NCBI RefSeq assembly: GCF_001078595.1
Contig: NZ_LFTY01000002.1
Coordinates: forward strand, 2,785,773 to 2,849,772
DNA: 64,000 bases
Source: Candidatus Rhodobacter oscarellae
GTDB taxonomy: Bacteria > Pseudomonadota > Alphaproteobacteria > Rhodobacterales > Rhodobacteraceae
Direction: 5' to 3'
Part shown: one piece after another, positions 8,221-18,186 of the stretch
Layout of the letters: every line of letters starts with the position of its first letter
How positions within the stretch are numbered: position 1 is the first letter of the stretch
Notes under the pieces: model-generated
Told to the model about the DNA's origin: nothing
Database searches by the model: none
What the model saw: only the letters and a program-made list of their open reading frames with translations
Made by a program: the position numbers and the translations under genes

Positions 8221-10053
8221 TTAGGCCGCCGAGCCGAGCGGGAAGATATCGGGCTCTACCGAGGCATAGACGTCTGACGCGGTGGCGGTCGGCGCGCCTT
8301 GCAGCACCGCCACCAGGTCACCGTTCACGATCACCACGGCATCAGAGCCATCCGCGGAAGGGCGCACCTCGACCACGGGTTCTTCATTCTCGCCGATCTG
8401 CGGGTTCAGCGACACGCGCAGGAAGTCCTCCCCGACCTGGAAGTCCGCCACCTGGGCCACCTCCAAACCGTCCGCGCCGTCATGGTATAGCCAGAACATG
8501 TCGCTGCCCGCGCCGCCTTCGGCGGTGTCGTGGCGGTCAAAGATAAGCGTGTCGTCGCCCTCGCCGCCCGCCAGGCTGTCCGCATCCTCGCCAATATGCC
8601 AGGCGAATTCGTGGTGCTCGATAATCTCGCGTTCCTCGGTGCGGCCAAGATGGTCGATCACGTCGTTGCCCGCGCCGCCCAGCAGCGTATCCGCGCCATG
8701 CCCGCCGCGGATCAGGTCATCGCCCGCGCCGCCGTCAATACTGTCATCGCCACCCGGCGCGCCGCCCGCATGCTCGCCGCCTTCCAGCACGTCATTGCCC
8801 GCGCCGCCTGTGATCACGTCAGCGCCGCTGCCGCCGTCGGCGTAGCCGCCGGTCTCGCCGGCGGTCAGATCATCCGCCCCCGCACCGCCGTACAAAGCCC
8901 CGCTTCCCGAGCCGCCGACAAGCGTGTCGTCGCCCTCGCCGCCAAAGGCATACCCGCCATCGCTGCCCAGAGTGATGAGGTCATCGCCCAGCGCCCCGTC
9001 AACCACTTGAACCACGCCATCCGTTCCAACGACGGGGGCGGTCTGCCCCATCTCCAAGGACGTGCTTGCGCCGGTGCCTTCGGCCAAGGCAACCGCGTCA
9101 CCCGCATCGCTGAGCGTGAGGTCCTCCACACCCGCCGCAAGCGCCGAGCTTAGGGTCTCGCCCATTCCGACAAGGTTGTCGCTGTCCCGCTCCAACAGTT
9201 CACGCAGCGCAAGATCCCCCTCGGGGCCGAATGTCTCGTCGTTCGGACCCACCGGATCGAGCGGGTCACCGGCGCCTCCGTCCACCACTGGATCAGCCGG
9301 AGCATCCGGGTCCACGGGATCGAGGATTGTGTCGGGGTCAATGGGCTCTACAGGCCGCGGGTCCGGGGCGTTGGGGTCCACGGGATCAATGATCGTGTCG
9401 GGGTCAAGAGGCTCCACAGGCCGTGGGTCCGGCGCGTTCGGATCGACCGGGTCAATGACGCCCAAAAGCGGGTCCACCAATTCGCGATCCGGGTCAAGCT
9501 CGGTCTGCGGCGGCGCGTCGGGTGAAACCACTTGGCCTATTTCCTCGGCGACCAAGGCATCGGACAAGGAGATCTCAAAGATCGAGCCATCAACCGCATC
9601 GGGCAGGCGCAGCATGATGTCGTCCGCCGGAACCTCGCCCTGATCCTGGAATAGGATGGAGATCTCGGCCTCGCCACCGATATCGAAACGCGCCATTGCG
9701 CCGTCGGGGGTATCCATCGCCTCAAAGAGGATGCCGCCCGTCGTGCCCGAAAGATCAAGCTCCACGATATCCCGGTCGGGCTCGAAACTCTCGATGGTCA
9801 TGTCGCCAGAGCCGCTGTCCAGGCTGTATATCTCGCCGGTCGCGCCCGCCTCGTCGCCCGATGCCCCGGTCGGGTCGTCCCCTTCGGGCGAGACGACGTC
9901 CTCCAGCGGCACGACCTGAGACTGCGGCTCCGCGCCGCCCGCTTCCGCGGCCGCGCCGTCATCCGCCTGGTCGTCGGCATCGCTATCGACTTCTACCAAG
10001 AAAGGCAGCGCCGCCAGGGGCACCAGTCCCAGTATGATCAAGGCCGCAAGCAT
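8221..10053 (-). CDS. Haemolysin-type calcium-binding (RTX-like) repeat protein
   Basis: This 610-residue acidic protein starts with one hydrophobic helix (LAALIILGLVPLAALPFLV) and then a very Asp/Glu/Ala-rich linker. Next comes a domain ending around residue 190, a Pro/Asp repeat tract (DNA 9300-9458), and at least eight GGxGxDxLxGGxGxD-type calcium-binding nonapeptide runs near residues 360-485. The C-terminus (VAQVADFQVGEDFLRVSL) resembles the region after RTX repeats in Rhodobacteraceae proteins. The N-terminal helix suggests a membrane anchor and not type I export alone. Its role is probably at the cell surface; no secretion genes are adjacent. Confidence 0.8.
   Translation of the reverse strand: MLAALIILGLVPLAALPFLVEVDSDADDQADDGAAAEAGGAEPQSQVVPLEDVVSPEGDDPTGASGDEAGATGEIYSLDSGSGDMTIESFEPDRDIVELDLSGTTGGILFEAMDTPDGAMARFDIGGEAEISILFQDQGEVPADDIMLRLPDAVDGSIFEISLSDALVAEEIGQVVSPDAPPQTELDPDRELVDPLLGVIDPVDPNAPDPRPVEPLDPDTIIDPVDPNAPDPRPVEPIDPDTILDPVDPDAPADPVVDGGAGDPLDPVGPNDETFGPEGDLALRELLERDSDNLVGMGETLSSALAAGVEDLTLSDAGDAVALAEGTGASTSLEMGQTAPVVGTDGVVQVVDGALGDDLITLGSDGGYAFGGEGDDTLVGGSGSGALYGGAGADDLTAGETGGYADGGSGADVITGGAGNDVLEGGEHAGGAPGGDDSIDGGAGDDLIRGGHGADTLLGGAGNDVIDHLGRTEEREIIEHHEFAWHIGEDADSLAGGEGDDTLIFDRHDTAEGGAGSDMFWLYHDGADGLEVAQVADFQVGEDFLRVSLNPQIGENEEPVVEVRPSADGSDAVVIVNGDLVAVLQGAPTATASDVYASVEPDIFPLGSAA
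9300..9458 (-). repeat. In-frame 78-bp tandem repeats coding a Pro/Asp tract
   Basis: Two near-identical units and a partial third encode the 26-residue block DPVDPNAPDPRPVEP followed by [LI]DPDTI[IL]. Unit length is a multiple of three, so copy-number change would keep frame and alter the spacing between the membrane anchor and the calcium-binding domain. Confidence 0.75.
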
Positions 10054-10369
10054 GGTTCGCTCCAGTCATCCCAAGATGTCACAATAGCATTGATTGAGGC
10101 GGGAACGCTGGGAATAGTAGAGTCAATTTAAGGTAAATGGCTGGCGCCACCGGGATCTGCGGCCCCGGCTCGCCAGGGCGCGCGCCGAGAACGCGCCTCA
10201 ACCGCCGCGGACAGGCGCAGGGACCGCCGCGAAGATTCCGCTTCCATTGCGCAAGGATTTCTCTTATACGCGCCCATCTTCGCCTCCAATGGGGGCAAAG
10301 ACCCCTCCACGGGCCCTGCTGGACGACATCCCGGCTTGCGCCATCAACCCTTTAAGACAGGAGACCCCG
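10054..10369. other. Intergenic region with likely rpsO promoter
   Basis: These 316 bases separate the divergent RTX-like gene and rpsO. I see no gene. A TTATAC hexamer at about 10264-10269 is a possible -10 for rpsO, but no good -35 is spaced from it. The rpsO Shine-Dalgarno (AGGAG) lies just before 10363. Confidence 0.35.
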
Positions 10370-10639
10370 ATGTCGATCACTGCCGAAGAAAAGACCCGCC
10401 TGATGAAGGAATTCGCCACCAAAGAGGGCGACACCGGTTCGCCTGAGGTTCAGGTGGCCATCCTCACCAGCCGCATCGCGACCCTGACCGAGCACTTCAA
10501 GACCCACAAGAAGGACAACCACTCGCGCCGTGGCCTTCTAAAGCTGGTCGCGCAGCGCCGGAAGCTTTTGGACTACACAAAGGCCAAGGACGTGGCGCGC
10601 TATCAGGACATCATCAAGCGCTTGGGCATCCGCCGCTAA
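10370..10639 (+). CDS. rpsO: 30S ribosomal protein S15
   Basis: S15 is an 89-residue primary 16S-rRNA binding protein of the 30S platform. The sequence [61 protein letters not shown] is unmistakable, and the length is exactly that of the family. The ATG at 10370 follows AGGAGACCCCG. A strong terminator follows 25 bp after the stop. The pnp gene, usually next, is absent. Confidence 0.97.
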   Translation: MSITAEEKTRLMKEFATKEGDTGSPEVQVAILTSRIATLTEHFKTHKKDNHSRRGLLKLVAQRRKLLDYTKAKDVARYQDIIKRLGIRR

Positions 10640-10664
10640 GGCCGCCCTTTGTCGCGACGCTGAG

Positions 10665-10689
10665 AGCCCGGGCCAGTCCCGGGCTTTTT
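10665..10689 (+). terminator. Rho-independent terminator of rpsO
   Basis: The arms AGCCCGGG (10665-10672) and CCCGGGCT (10678-10685) enclose a 5-base loop and run straight into TTTT. It lies 25 bp after the rpsO stop codon. Confidence 0.88.
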
Positions 10690-10794
10690 GCTGTCTAGGC
10701 ATGGCGGATTTCACGCAGTTGTCACCAAATGACCGCACCATGGCTTGAAGCCCGGCGCGTTCTTCCCAACATCAGCGAAAAACCTGGAGGACAC

Positions 10795-11373
10795 ATGCCC
10801 GACCCAAATCCCGCCGCCTCGGAATTCCTGCTGACCCGACGCTCGCGCCCGGCCAAGACACTCTCGGGGCCCGCGCCGGATCGCGCGGCGCTTGAACCGC
10901 TGCTGACAGCGGCTGCGCGCAGCCCCGATCACGGCAAGCTAGAGCCCTGGCGGTTCATCGTGCTGGAGCGCGGCGCCTTGGACCGGCTGGCCGCGCTGGT
11001 GCGCACGCGCGGCCCGGCGCTTGGGATCGAGCCCGAGAAGGTCGAGAAGGCCGCAAACGAGTACACCAATTCGCCGCTGGCCGTGGCGGTGGTCAGCGCG
11101 CCCAAGCCCTCAGAGAAGGTCCCCGAGATCGAGCAGGTCTACTCCGCCGGGGCGGTCTGCCTGGCGCTGTTGAACGCGGCGCTGGCCGCGGGTTGGGGCG
11201 CGAACTGGCTTTCGGGCTGGCCCAGCCATGACCGTGACTTCATCCGCGACGGGCTGGGGCTTGCCGATCACGAACGGGTGGCCGGGCTGATGCATATCGG
11301 GACCGAAACCGTCGCGCCTCCAGAGCGCCCGCGGCCGGACCTGGACGCCATCACCGAGTGGCGTTCCGCGTGA
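10795..11373 (+). CDS. Nitroreductase family protein
   Basis: The 192-residue protein has the small FMN-dependent nitroreductase pattern: LLTRRSRPAKTL near residues 11-22, ARSPDHGKLEPWRFIV near 42-57 (the flavin-contacting region), and GWGANWLSGWP near 135-145. It resembles E. coli YdjA, which reduces nitro compounds with NAD(P)H; the physiological substrate is unknown. The ATG at 10795 follows CTGGAGGA; upstream in-frame codons from 10729 are not typical. Its stop overlaps the next gene's GTG, giving a two-gene operon. Confidence 0.88.
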   Translation: MPDPNPAASEFLLTRRSRPAKTLSGPAPDRAALEPLLTAAARSPDHGKLEPWRFIVLERGALDRLAALVRTRGPALGIEPEKVEKAANEYTNSPLAVAVVSAPKPSEKVPEIEQVYSAGAVCLALLNAALAAGWGANWLSGWPSHDRDFIRDGLGLADHERVAGLMHIGTETVAPPERPRPDLDAITEWRSA

Positions 11374-12062
11374 ACGCCACCGCCCTGCCCCGCGCGCTGT
11401 CGCTGGCGCTCGCGCAGCTCGCCGACAGGCGCATCCTTGGGATCCTGGTCCTGGCGCTGGTGATTGCCGTGCTGGTCACCGGGCCATTCCTGCTGGTGAT
11501 TGTCGGTATCGCCGCGGTGATCGACTGGATCCCATCGCCCGCCGGGCTTTGGGGCGGCGAGACCTCAGAGCAGGGCGGCGGCTGGGTGCGCTGGTCGTCC
11601 TGGCTCTTTTGGACCTACATCATGTCGCCCCTCGCCGTGGCCATCATCGGCGCGCTGTTGGAGCCCATCGTGGAGGCGGTGGAGGCGCGCCACTACCCGC
11701 ACTTGCCAAAGGTCCGCAGGCGCGGCGCGGGCGAGGTCATCGGCTACGCGCTACGGTTCTTGGGTTTGATGCTGGGCGTCAGCCTTGCGGCCTGGGTCAT
11801 CGCCTGGCTCACCGGGCTGCCCGCCGCACTGCTGTTTGTGCTGGCCGGCGGCTATCTGATCGCAAGAGAGTATTTCGAAACCGTGGCGCTGCGGCGGGTG
11901 CCGACGCCAGAGGCGAAGGCGGCCTTCCGCACAGGCATATTGCCGCTTTGCGCGGTCGGCCTATTGGTCGGGCTTGGCTTGAACATCCCGGTGGTACAGC
12001 TTGTCGCCCCGCTCATAGGGGTCGCCGCGTTCACGCATCTCTACCACGCCAGCCCGAGCTAG
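11370..12062 (+). CDS. EI24 domain-containing (CysZ-like) membrane protein
   Basis: A 230-residue integral membrane protein has four main hydrophobic regions and the EI24/CysZ hallmarks: LSLALAQLADRRILGILVLAL near the start, the GGYLIAREYFETVALRR motif near residues 165-181, and a final hydrophobic pair. CysZ relatives import sulfate; the function of this subfamily in alphaproteobacteria is not established. I prefer the GTG at 11370, which overlaps the nitroreductase stop (GTGA), over a GTG four codons upstream. Confidence 0.78.
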   Translation: MNATALPRALSLALAQLADRRILGILVLALVIAVLVTGPFLLVIVGIAAVIDWIPSPAGLWGGETSEQGGGWVRWSSWLFWTYIMSPLAVAIIGALLEPIVEAVEARHYPHLPKVRRRGAGEVIGYALRFLGLMLGVSLAAWVIAWLTGLPAALLFVLAGGYLIAREYFETVALRRVPTPEAKAAFRTGILPLCAVGLLVGLGLNIPVVQLVAPLIGVAAFTHLYHASPS

Positions 12063-12068
12063 GCCGCG

Positions 12069-12536
12069 CTACGCCGATTCTTTGTACTTTCTCTCCACGT
12101 CTTGCGCGAATTGCCAGGTGCGGTTCGCAAAGCGCTTGTTGAGGTTGCCGCGCGCGAATTTCAGCGATTGCACCAGCAGGCGTCCCGCCAAGGTCCGCGC
12201 CTTAAGATCGACAGAGACCTGCATACGCGTGCGGCGCGGCGACAGGGCCACCAGCTCTAGCGCCACATCGCCCTCAAGCCCGCCGGCTTCCGTCGCGGTG
12301 ACAAAGCCATTCGGCGCCTCAAATTCGGTCATCCGGGCGTAGACCTCGCGCATGCGGCCACGGAACTTAAACTTCAGGTTCCACTCCGATCCGATGCCCG
12401 GCTTGCCGTAAGCATCATGGCGCTGCACCTCGGCGCCGCGGCGCAGGGCCTGGCGCTCGAAGCCGTCAAAATCAGTGACCGAAGCAAAGACGTGCTCGAT
12501 CGGTGCTTCGATGTCTTCTTTGGTCGAAAAACGCAT
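12069..12536 (-). CDS. SRPBCC (START-like) family protein
   Basis: The 155-residue protein shows the helix-grip layout: MRFSTKEDIEAPIEHVFASVTDFDGFERQALRR at the start (seen as RFSTKEDIEAPIEHVFASVT), a beta-rich middle (WNLKFKFRGRMREVYARM), and a long C-terminal helix (LLVQSLKFARGNLNKRF). Such folds bind hydrophobic ligands in a cavity. The ligand is unknown. It converges with the EI24 gene, 6 bp apart. Confidence 0.8.
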   Translation of the reverse strand: MRFSTKEDIEAPIEHVFASVTDFDGFERQALRRGAEVQRHDAYGKPGIGSEWNLKFKFRGRMREVYARMTEFEAPNGFVTATEAGGLEGDVALELVALSPRRTRMQVSVDLKARTLAGRLLVQSLKFARGNLNKRFANRTWQFAQDVERKYKESA

Positions 12537-12572
12537 GCTGCTGCTCTATGTCTTATTGGTCTTTTCGCCGGG

Positions 12573-13535
12573 TTAATCTAGCGCGTCTCGCAGCCAATTC
12601 CAAATAAGGAAATGCGCGATTGCGCCCTTTCGGGCCGGTTTCATGGCGTCGCTGTTGCCCGCAAACACATCCATCATCTGCTCGCGGGTGACCCACTTGG
12701 CATCCTCGATCTCATTGGGGTCAATTGTGATCTCGTCAGAGGTCGCCTCGCCCCAGCAGCCGAACATCAGCGAGTTGGGATAGGGCCAGGGCTGCGAGCT
12801 GAGATACTCCACCGCGCCCACGCGCACGCCGGCCTCCTCGAAGACCTCGCGGCGCACCGCGGCCTCGATGGTCTCGCCCGGTTCCACGAAGCCCGCCAGC
12901 AGCGAGTACATCTCCTCCGGCCAGCCGGGAGAACGCCCCATCAGCACCTTGTTGCCGCGGGTGATCAGCATGATCACCACCGGGTCCGTGCGCGGAAAAT
13001 GCGGCGCGTTGCAGGCCGAGCAATTGCGCTGCCACCCGGCGTTCGTGATCTCGGAGCGGCTGCCGCAGCGGGCGCAGAACTTATGCGTCCGGTGCCAGTT
13101 AAACAGCGCCTGCGCGGTGACAATCAGCTCGGCGTCACGCGCCGATAGCCGCGTCATGACTCCGCGCAATTCGTGAAACACATAGCCGGGGCCAAGCGCC
13201 GGATGCGCCACCTCGGAGGGGTCAAAGAACTGCCCCATCGTGTCCGGCAGCGCCTCTGGCTCCCAATGCGAGATGTCGTAGGCAAAGCGCGCGCCCGCCT
13301 CGTCGAGACCCAGAAACAGCGGAGCCGCCGCGCCCTGCAGGACCGGGTGATCCGTCTTGACCAGCCCCGCCGCGTCGCGGTCCTCGCCCGCAAGCAAGGG
13401 CTTGCCGCGCCAGAACACCAGCCCGCGGGCCTGCGGGTCCGCCAGAAGCCGCGAAATCGCCTCCGGCTTGTCCCGAAGCTCGGCCGCCCGGTCCAAGCCA
13501 GAGCCCCCGAATGTCACCTCTTCCGCGATCTTCAT
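12573..13535 (-). CDS. nudC: NADH pyrophosphatase / RNA decapping hydrolase
   Basis: NudC hydrolyses NAD(H) to NMN and AMP and can remove NAD caps from RNA. The 320-residue protein has the four-cysteine zinc knuckle (CARCGS and CSACNAPHFPRTDP near residues 155-180), the Nudix box GFVEPGETIEAAVRREVFEEAG, and the family signature SQPWPYPNSLM. I chose the ATG at 13535 (MKIAEEVTF), preceded by AGGGAGA; an in-frame start at 13634 would add 33 residues of low plausibility. It is transcribed alone. Confidence 0.93.
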   Translation of the reverse strand: MKIAEEVTFGGSGLDRAAELRDKPEAISRLLADPQARGLVFWRGKPLLAGEDRDAAGLVKTDHPVLQGAAAPLFLGLDEAGARFAYDISHWEPEALPDTMGQFFDPSEVAHPALGPGYVFHELRGVMTRLSARDAELIVTAQALFNWHRTHKFCARCGSRSEITNAGWQRNCSACNAPHFPRTDPVVIMLITRGNKVLMGRSPGWPEEMYSLLAGFVEPGETIEAAVRREVFEEAGVRVGAVEYLSSQPWPYPNSLMFGCWGEATSDEITIDPNEIEDAKWVTREQMMDVFAGNSDAMKPARKGAIAHFLIWNWLRDALD

Positions 13536-13688
13536 GTTTCGATCTCCCTGGCGACTGTCTGGCATGCCGGGCCGCCGCGCGCAAACGGTCAGGCGGCCCC
13601 AAAGGCCGGGTTTTTTCGCAAGGCAAGCGCCCAAGTCCAGGTCAGCAGCCAGGCCGCCCCGCCCCGCGGGGCCTTCAATGCTCCGTCA

Positions 13689-14510
13689 CTAGCGCGGCGC
13701 CGGGCGCGCGCCGCCTGCAAAGGCGATCTCCACCGACCCGAACGGGCCAAAATCTGCATGGATCTCTGCCCCGGGCGGGCATTCCACCGGGCGGATGAAG
13801 CTGCCCGACAGGATCACCTGACCGGGTTCGATGCTCTGGCCGTATTGCGCCATGCGTCGGGCCAGCCAGACCACGCTCTCGACCGGGTCGTTCAGCACGC
13901 CCGCGCCCAGCCCGGTTTCCTCGACCTCCCCGTTGCGCGACACGATCGCCCCGACCCAGCGCAGGTCGCTGTCGGGGGGGTGCCGTTCGCGCCCCAGGAC
14001 GATCCCGGCATTGGCGGCGTTGTCGCTGATCGTGTCGAAGATCCTGCGCGGCTGGCCGGAGGCGGCGTCGCGGCGCTCGACCCGGGTGTCGAGGATCTCG
14101 ATTGCGGGGGCCACGTATTGCGTCGCGGCCATCACGTCCGCGCGCGTGACGCCCTCGCCGCCCACCGCGCCGCCCATGACAAAGGCGATCTCGGCCTCGA
14201 TCCTCGGCTGGATGAAGCGCCCCGCCGGCACCGTCGCGCCGCTGTCAAAGGCCATGTCGTCGAACAATATTCCGCTGTCCGGGATGTCGATGCCCAGCGC
14301 CGATTGCATCGCCTTCGAGGTCAGCCCGATCTTCCAGCCGATCACGCGGCGCCCCTGCTCGAGCTTGGCGGCGAGGATGGCGGATTGGATGGCATAGGCG
14401 TCATCCATGGAGATCTCCGGGTGGCGCAGCGTCAAGAGCCCGATCTGCTGCCCGGTGCGCTCGGCCCGCAGCAGATCCGCGGCGGCGGCGGCGTGTTCCT
14501 GGGGGGTCAT
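13689..14510 (-). CDS. hpaH: 2-oxo-hept-4-ene-1,7-dioate hydratase
   Basis: HpaH adds water to 2-oxohept-4-ene-1,7-dioate in the homoprotocatechuate meta-cleavage pathway. The 273-residue protein has the hydratase/FAH-like pattern: DDAYAIQSAILAAKLEQGRRVIGWKIGLTSKAMQ (here cut to VIGWKIGLTSKAMQ near 80-93), the metal-site EAEIAFVMG near 130-138, and an LSGSFIRPVECPPG end. Its ATG overlaps the stop of the FAH-family gene upstream by 4 bp, so it is part of the hpa operon. Confidence 0.9.
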   Translation of the reverse strand: MTPQEHAAAAADLLRAERTGQQIGLLTLRHPEISMDDAYAIQSAILAAKLEQGRRVIGWKIGLTSKAMQSALGIDIPDSGILFDDMAFDSGATVPAGRFIQPRIEAEIAFVMGGAVGGEGVTRADVMAATQYVAPAIEILDTRVERRDAASGQPRRIFDTISDNAANAGIVLGRERHPPDSDLRWVGAIVSRNGEVEETGLGAGVLNDPVESVVWLARRMAQYGQSIEPGQVILSGSFIRPVECPPGAEIHADFGPFGSVEIAFAGGARPAPR

Positions 14511-15355
14511 TCGTCCACCACTCCGTTCTTGAGGATGCCGATGCCCTGGGCCTCAACCTCAACCTCGTCGCCGGGTTTGAGGAAGATCGGCGGGTCGAAC
14601 CGCGCCCCCGCCCCGGTGGGGGTGCCGGTGACGATGATGTCGCCGGGCACCAGGGTGGTGAAGGTCGAGATATACGCGATCTGCCGCCGGATCGGGAACA
14701 GCATCCGTCCGGTGCGGTCCTCTTGGCGGGTCTCGCCGTTCACTCGGGTGGTCAGCCGCACATCGTCCAACTGCGCGGGGTCCTCAAACGGTACCAGCCA
14801 GGGGCCCATCGCGCCGGAGCCGTCCCAGTTCTTGCCCTGTGTGACGTTGAACTTGGCGTGGCGCACCCAGTCACGGATCGTGCCCTCGTTGCACAGCGTC
14901 AGCGCGGCGATGTGGTCATAGGCCTGCGCCTGCGGGATGCGCCGCCCGGCCTTGCCGATCACCACGGCGATCTCGCCCTCGTAGTCCAGCTTGTGGCTCT
15001 CCGGCGGGCGGGTCAGGGGCTGGCCATGCCCGGTGAAGCTGCGCGCGAATCGCGGGAATAGGGACATGTTCGGCGGCGCGTCCTGGCCGTCCTTATACTC
15101 GGCATTGCGGTCGGGGAAGTTCACGCCCACGCAGATGATCTTCTCGGGGTCGGGCACGGGGATGTCATAGCTGAACTCGGTATGGGTCACGTCGCGGCCG
15201 GCGGATGCCAGCGCCAGCTCTGCCAGGCCGCCCGCGGCGATGACGTCGCGCAGGGTCCTCCACTGCGGGAATTCGGGGGACAGCGCGGTGAAACCCGCCT
15301 CTGACACGGTCCCATAAAGCTGCGCGCCGCTCGCGCGTATGGTTGCAAATCTCAT
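14507..15355 (-). CDS. hpaG: Fumarylacetoacetate hydrolase family protein (HpaG-like decarboxylase/isomerase)
   Basis: The 282-residue protein has the C-terminal FAH fold: KIICVGVNFPDRNAEY near residues 72-87, metal-binding LDYEGEIAVVIGK near 123-135, DWVRHAKFNVTQGKNWDGSGAMGPW near 160-184, and DIIVTGTPTGAG near 232-243. In this operon the natural role is 5-carboxymethyl-2-oxo-hex-3-ene-1,6-dioate decarboxylation. FAH proteins are promiscuous in annotation, so the symbol rests on context. The ATG at 15355 follows AGGAAAGAAA. Next gene upstream is the extradiol dioxygenase. Confidence 0.78.
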   Translation of the reverse strand: MRFATIRASGAQLYGTVSEAGFTALSPEFPQWRTLRDVIAAGGLAELALASAGRDVTHTEFSYDIPVPDPEKIICVGVNFPDRNAEYKDGQDAPPNMSLFPRFARSFTGHGQPLTRPPESHKLDYEGEIAVVIGKAGRRIPQAQAYDHIAALTLCNEGTIRDWVRHAKFNVTQGKNWDGSGAMGPWLVPFEDPAQLDDVRLTTRVNGETRQEDRTGRMLFPIRRQIAYISTFTTLVPGDIIVTGTPTGAGARFDPPIFLKPGDEVEVEAQGIGILKNGVVDE

Positions 15356-15412
15356 TTTCTTTCCTGCTTCTTCTTGGCCAAAAATACGGATGCGCGCCGC
15401 CTGCCGAACGCG

Positions 15413-16396
15413 CTACGGCGCGATGATCGGGCTGGCAGCGATGGTCGAGTCTTGCGTGTCCACGCCCACGAACCGCGTGCCATGCTGAAACCAGCTTTCC
15501 GGCGCGGGCGCCCCCCAAAGGGTCTGGCGCTGCGGGTCCTGCAGGTCCCATTTGATCGGCTCGAGGTCGGGATCAACGGTCTGGTAGTCCGAGCAGTAGA
15601 TCTCGGTGCGGTGCCCGTCAGGGTCCAGGATATAGAGGAAGAACGCGTTCGAGATGCCGTGCCGCCCGGGCCCGCGCTCGATATTGCCGACATAGCCGGT
15701 GGTGGACATCAGATCCAAGAGGTCGATGATGTTCAGCGGCGTCGGCACCCAGAAGGCCAGGTGATGCATCCGGGGTCCCGTGCCGTTGGTGAAGGCCATG
15801 TCATGCACGCCGCCCTTGCGGTGCATCCAGGCCGCCCAAAGGCGCTTGCTCTCCTCATCCTCGGTGTATTCCGTCACGCGGAACCCAAACTGGGAGTAAA
15901 ACGCCACGCTCTCGTCCACATTCGGCGAGAAGACATTGAAATGGTCGATCCGCAGAGGCTTGACCCCACGATAGAGCGCGTATTTCTGGTGGATCGGCTC
16001 CAGCCGGTCCATCTTGTGATAGAACTCCAGCGGGATGCCGAAATTGTCCGAGGTCAGCAGCGTGCGGCCCTGATAGGGGCGCTCGACCCATTGCGTCGGG
16101 CGGTTCTGGGACTGAAAGAACGCCTCGGCGCGGTCCAGGTCCTCCTCGTCGAAGGTCTTAAAGCCCATCACCTCCACCGTGCCGGGTTGCGCGGATCTCT
16201 GCAGGATCACGCAATGATGGCCGCGCTCCTCCATGGCGCGCAGATAGACATGAGTGTCATTCGCGTCGGTGACCTGAAGCCCCAGTATGTCGGAATAGAA
16301 CTTTGTCGACGCGGCCAGATCAGAGACGTTCAGGCAGACATGGCTAAGCCGGATCGTATTGAATGGCGGGTAAAGGTTTGGTGCGGGGATCGGCAC
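15413..16396 (-). CDS. hpaD: Extradiol ring-cleavage dioxygenase, VOC type (HpaD-like)
   Basis: The 327-residue protein has two glyoxalase/VOC modules. The first begins IRLSHVCLNVSDLAASTKFYSDILGLQV near residue 19, and the second begins LRIDHFNVFSPNVDESVAFYSQFGF near 151. The C-terminal module keeps the type I extradiol metal ligands: His in RIDHF, His in HHLAFWV and Glu in HRTEIYCSDYQ. The expected reaction is oxygenolytic opening of 3,4-dihydroxyphenylacetate. The start is a GTG preceded by AGGAGG. It lies between the hpaG-like and hpaE-like genes. Confidence 0.85.
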   Translation of the reverse strand: MPIPAPNLYPPFNTIRLSHVCLNVSDLAASTKFYSDILGLQVTDANDTHVYLRAMEERGHHCVILQRSAQPGTVEVMGFKTFDEEDLDRAEAFFQSQNRPTQWVERPYQGRTLLTSDNFGIPLEFYHKMDRLEPIHQKYALYRGVKPLRIDHFNVFSPNVDESVAFYSQFGFRVTEYTEDEESKRLWAAWMHRKGGVHDMAFTNGTGPRMHHLAFWVPTPLNIIDLLDLMSTTGYVGNIERGPGRHGISNAFFLYILDPDGHRTEIYCSDYQTVDPDLEPIKWDLQDPQRQTLWGAPAPESWFQHGTRFVGVDTQDSTIAASPIIAP

Positions 16397-16417
16397 GTTG
16401 GCCTCCTGGTTTGTCGC

Positions 16418-16482
16418 GCCCCGGGCTTGACCCGGGGCCTCTAATTCAAATCTTGGCGCAGGTCCCGGGTCAAGCCTGGGAC
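16418..16482. repeat. Large inverted repeat of the CCCGGGTCAAG type
   Basis: Arms at 16418-16440 and 16460-16482 are inverted copies with a few mismatches around a 19-base loop. Both contain CTTGACCCGG or its complement. Elements with this motif are scattered in many alphaproteobacterial genomes. It sits between hpaE and hpaD on the minus strand, so a transcript through it would form a strong hairpin. Confidence 0.75.
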
Positions 16483-16518
16483 GGGTGGGCCCTGTCTTTG
16501 TCCTGTCTTAGTCCTGTC

Positions 16519-18033
<1,515 letters not shown>

Positions 18034-18186
18034 AATTCTTCCCCCTGGGATTGTGCGGCCAGGGCGCGGGCCAAACATGCGGGCCCCGCCTGGCCGCTTC
18101 CCTTGCGTTAGACCGCGTGCCGGTGCGTGTGAAGCGAAATCAAGGCCCTACCGTGGATTGCACGACGGGCGTGGCGCGGGGGACGC

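Noticed and set aside
13173-14921. Long plus-strand ORF of 582 codons opposite nudC and hpaH
   Set aside because: It has no domain pattern, is His/Arg/Ala/Pro-rich as expected from the complement of GC-rich genes, and covers two clear minus-strand genes.
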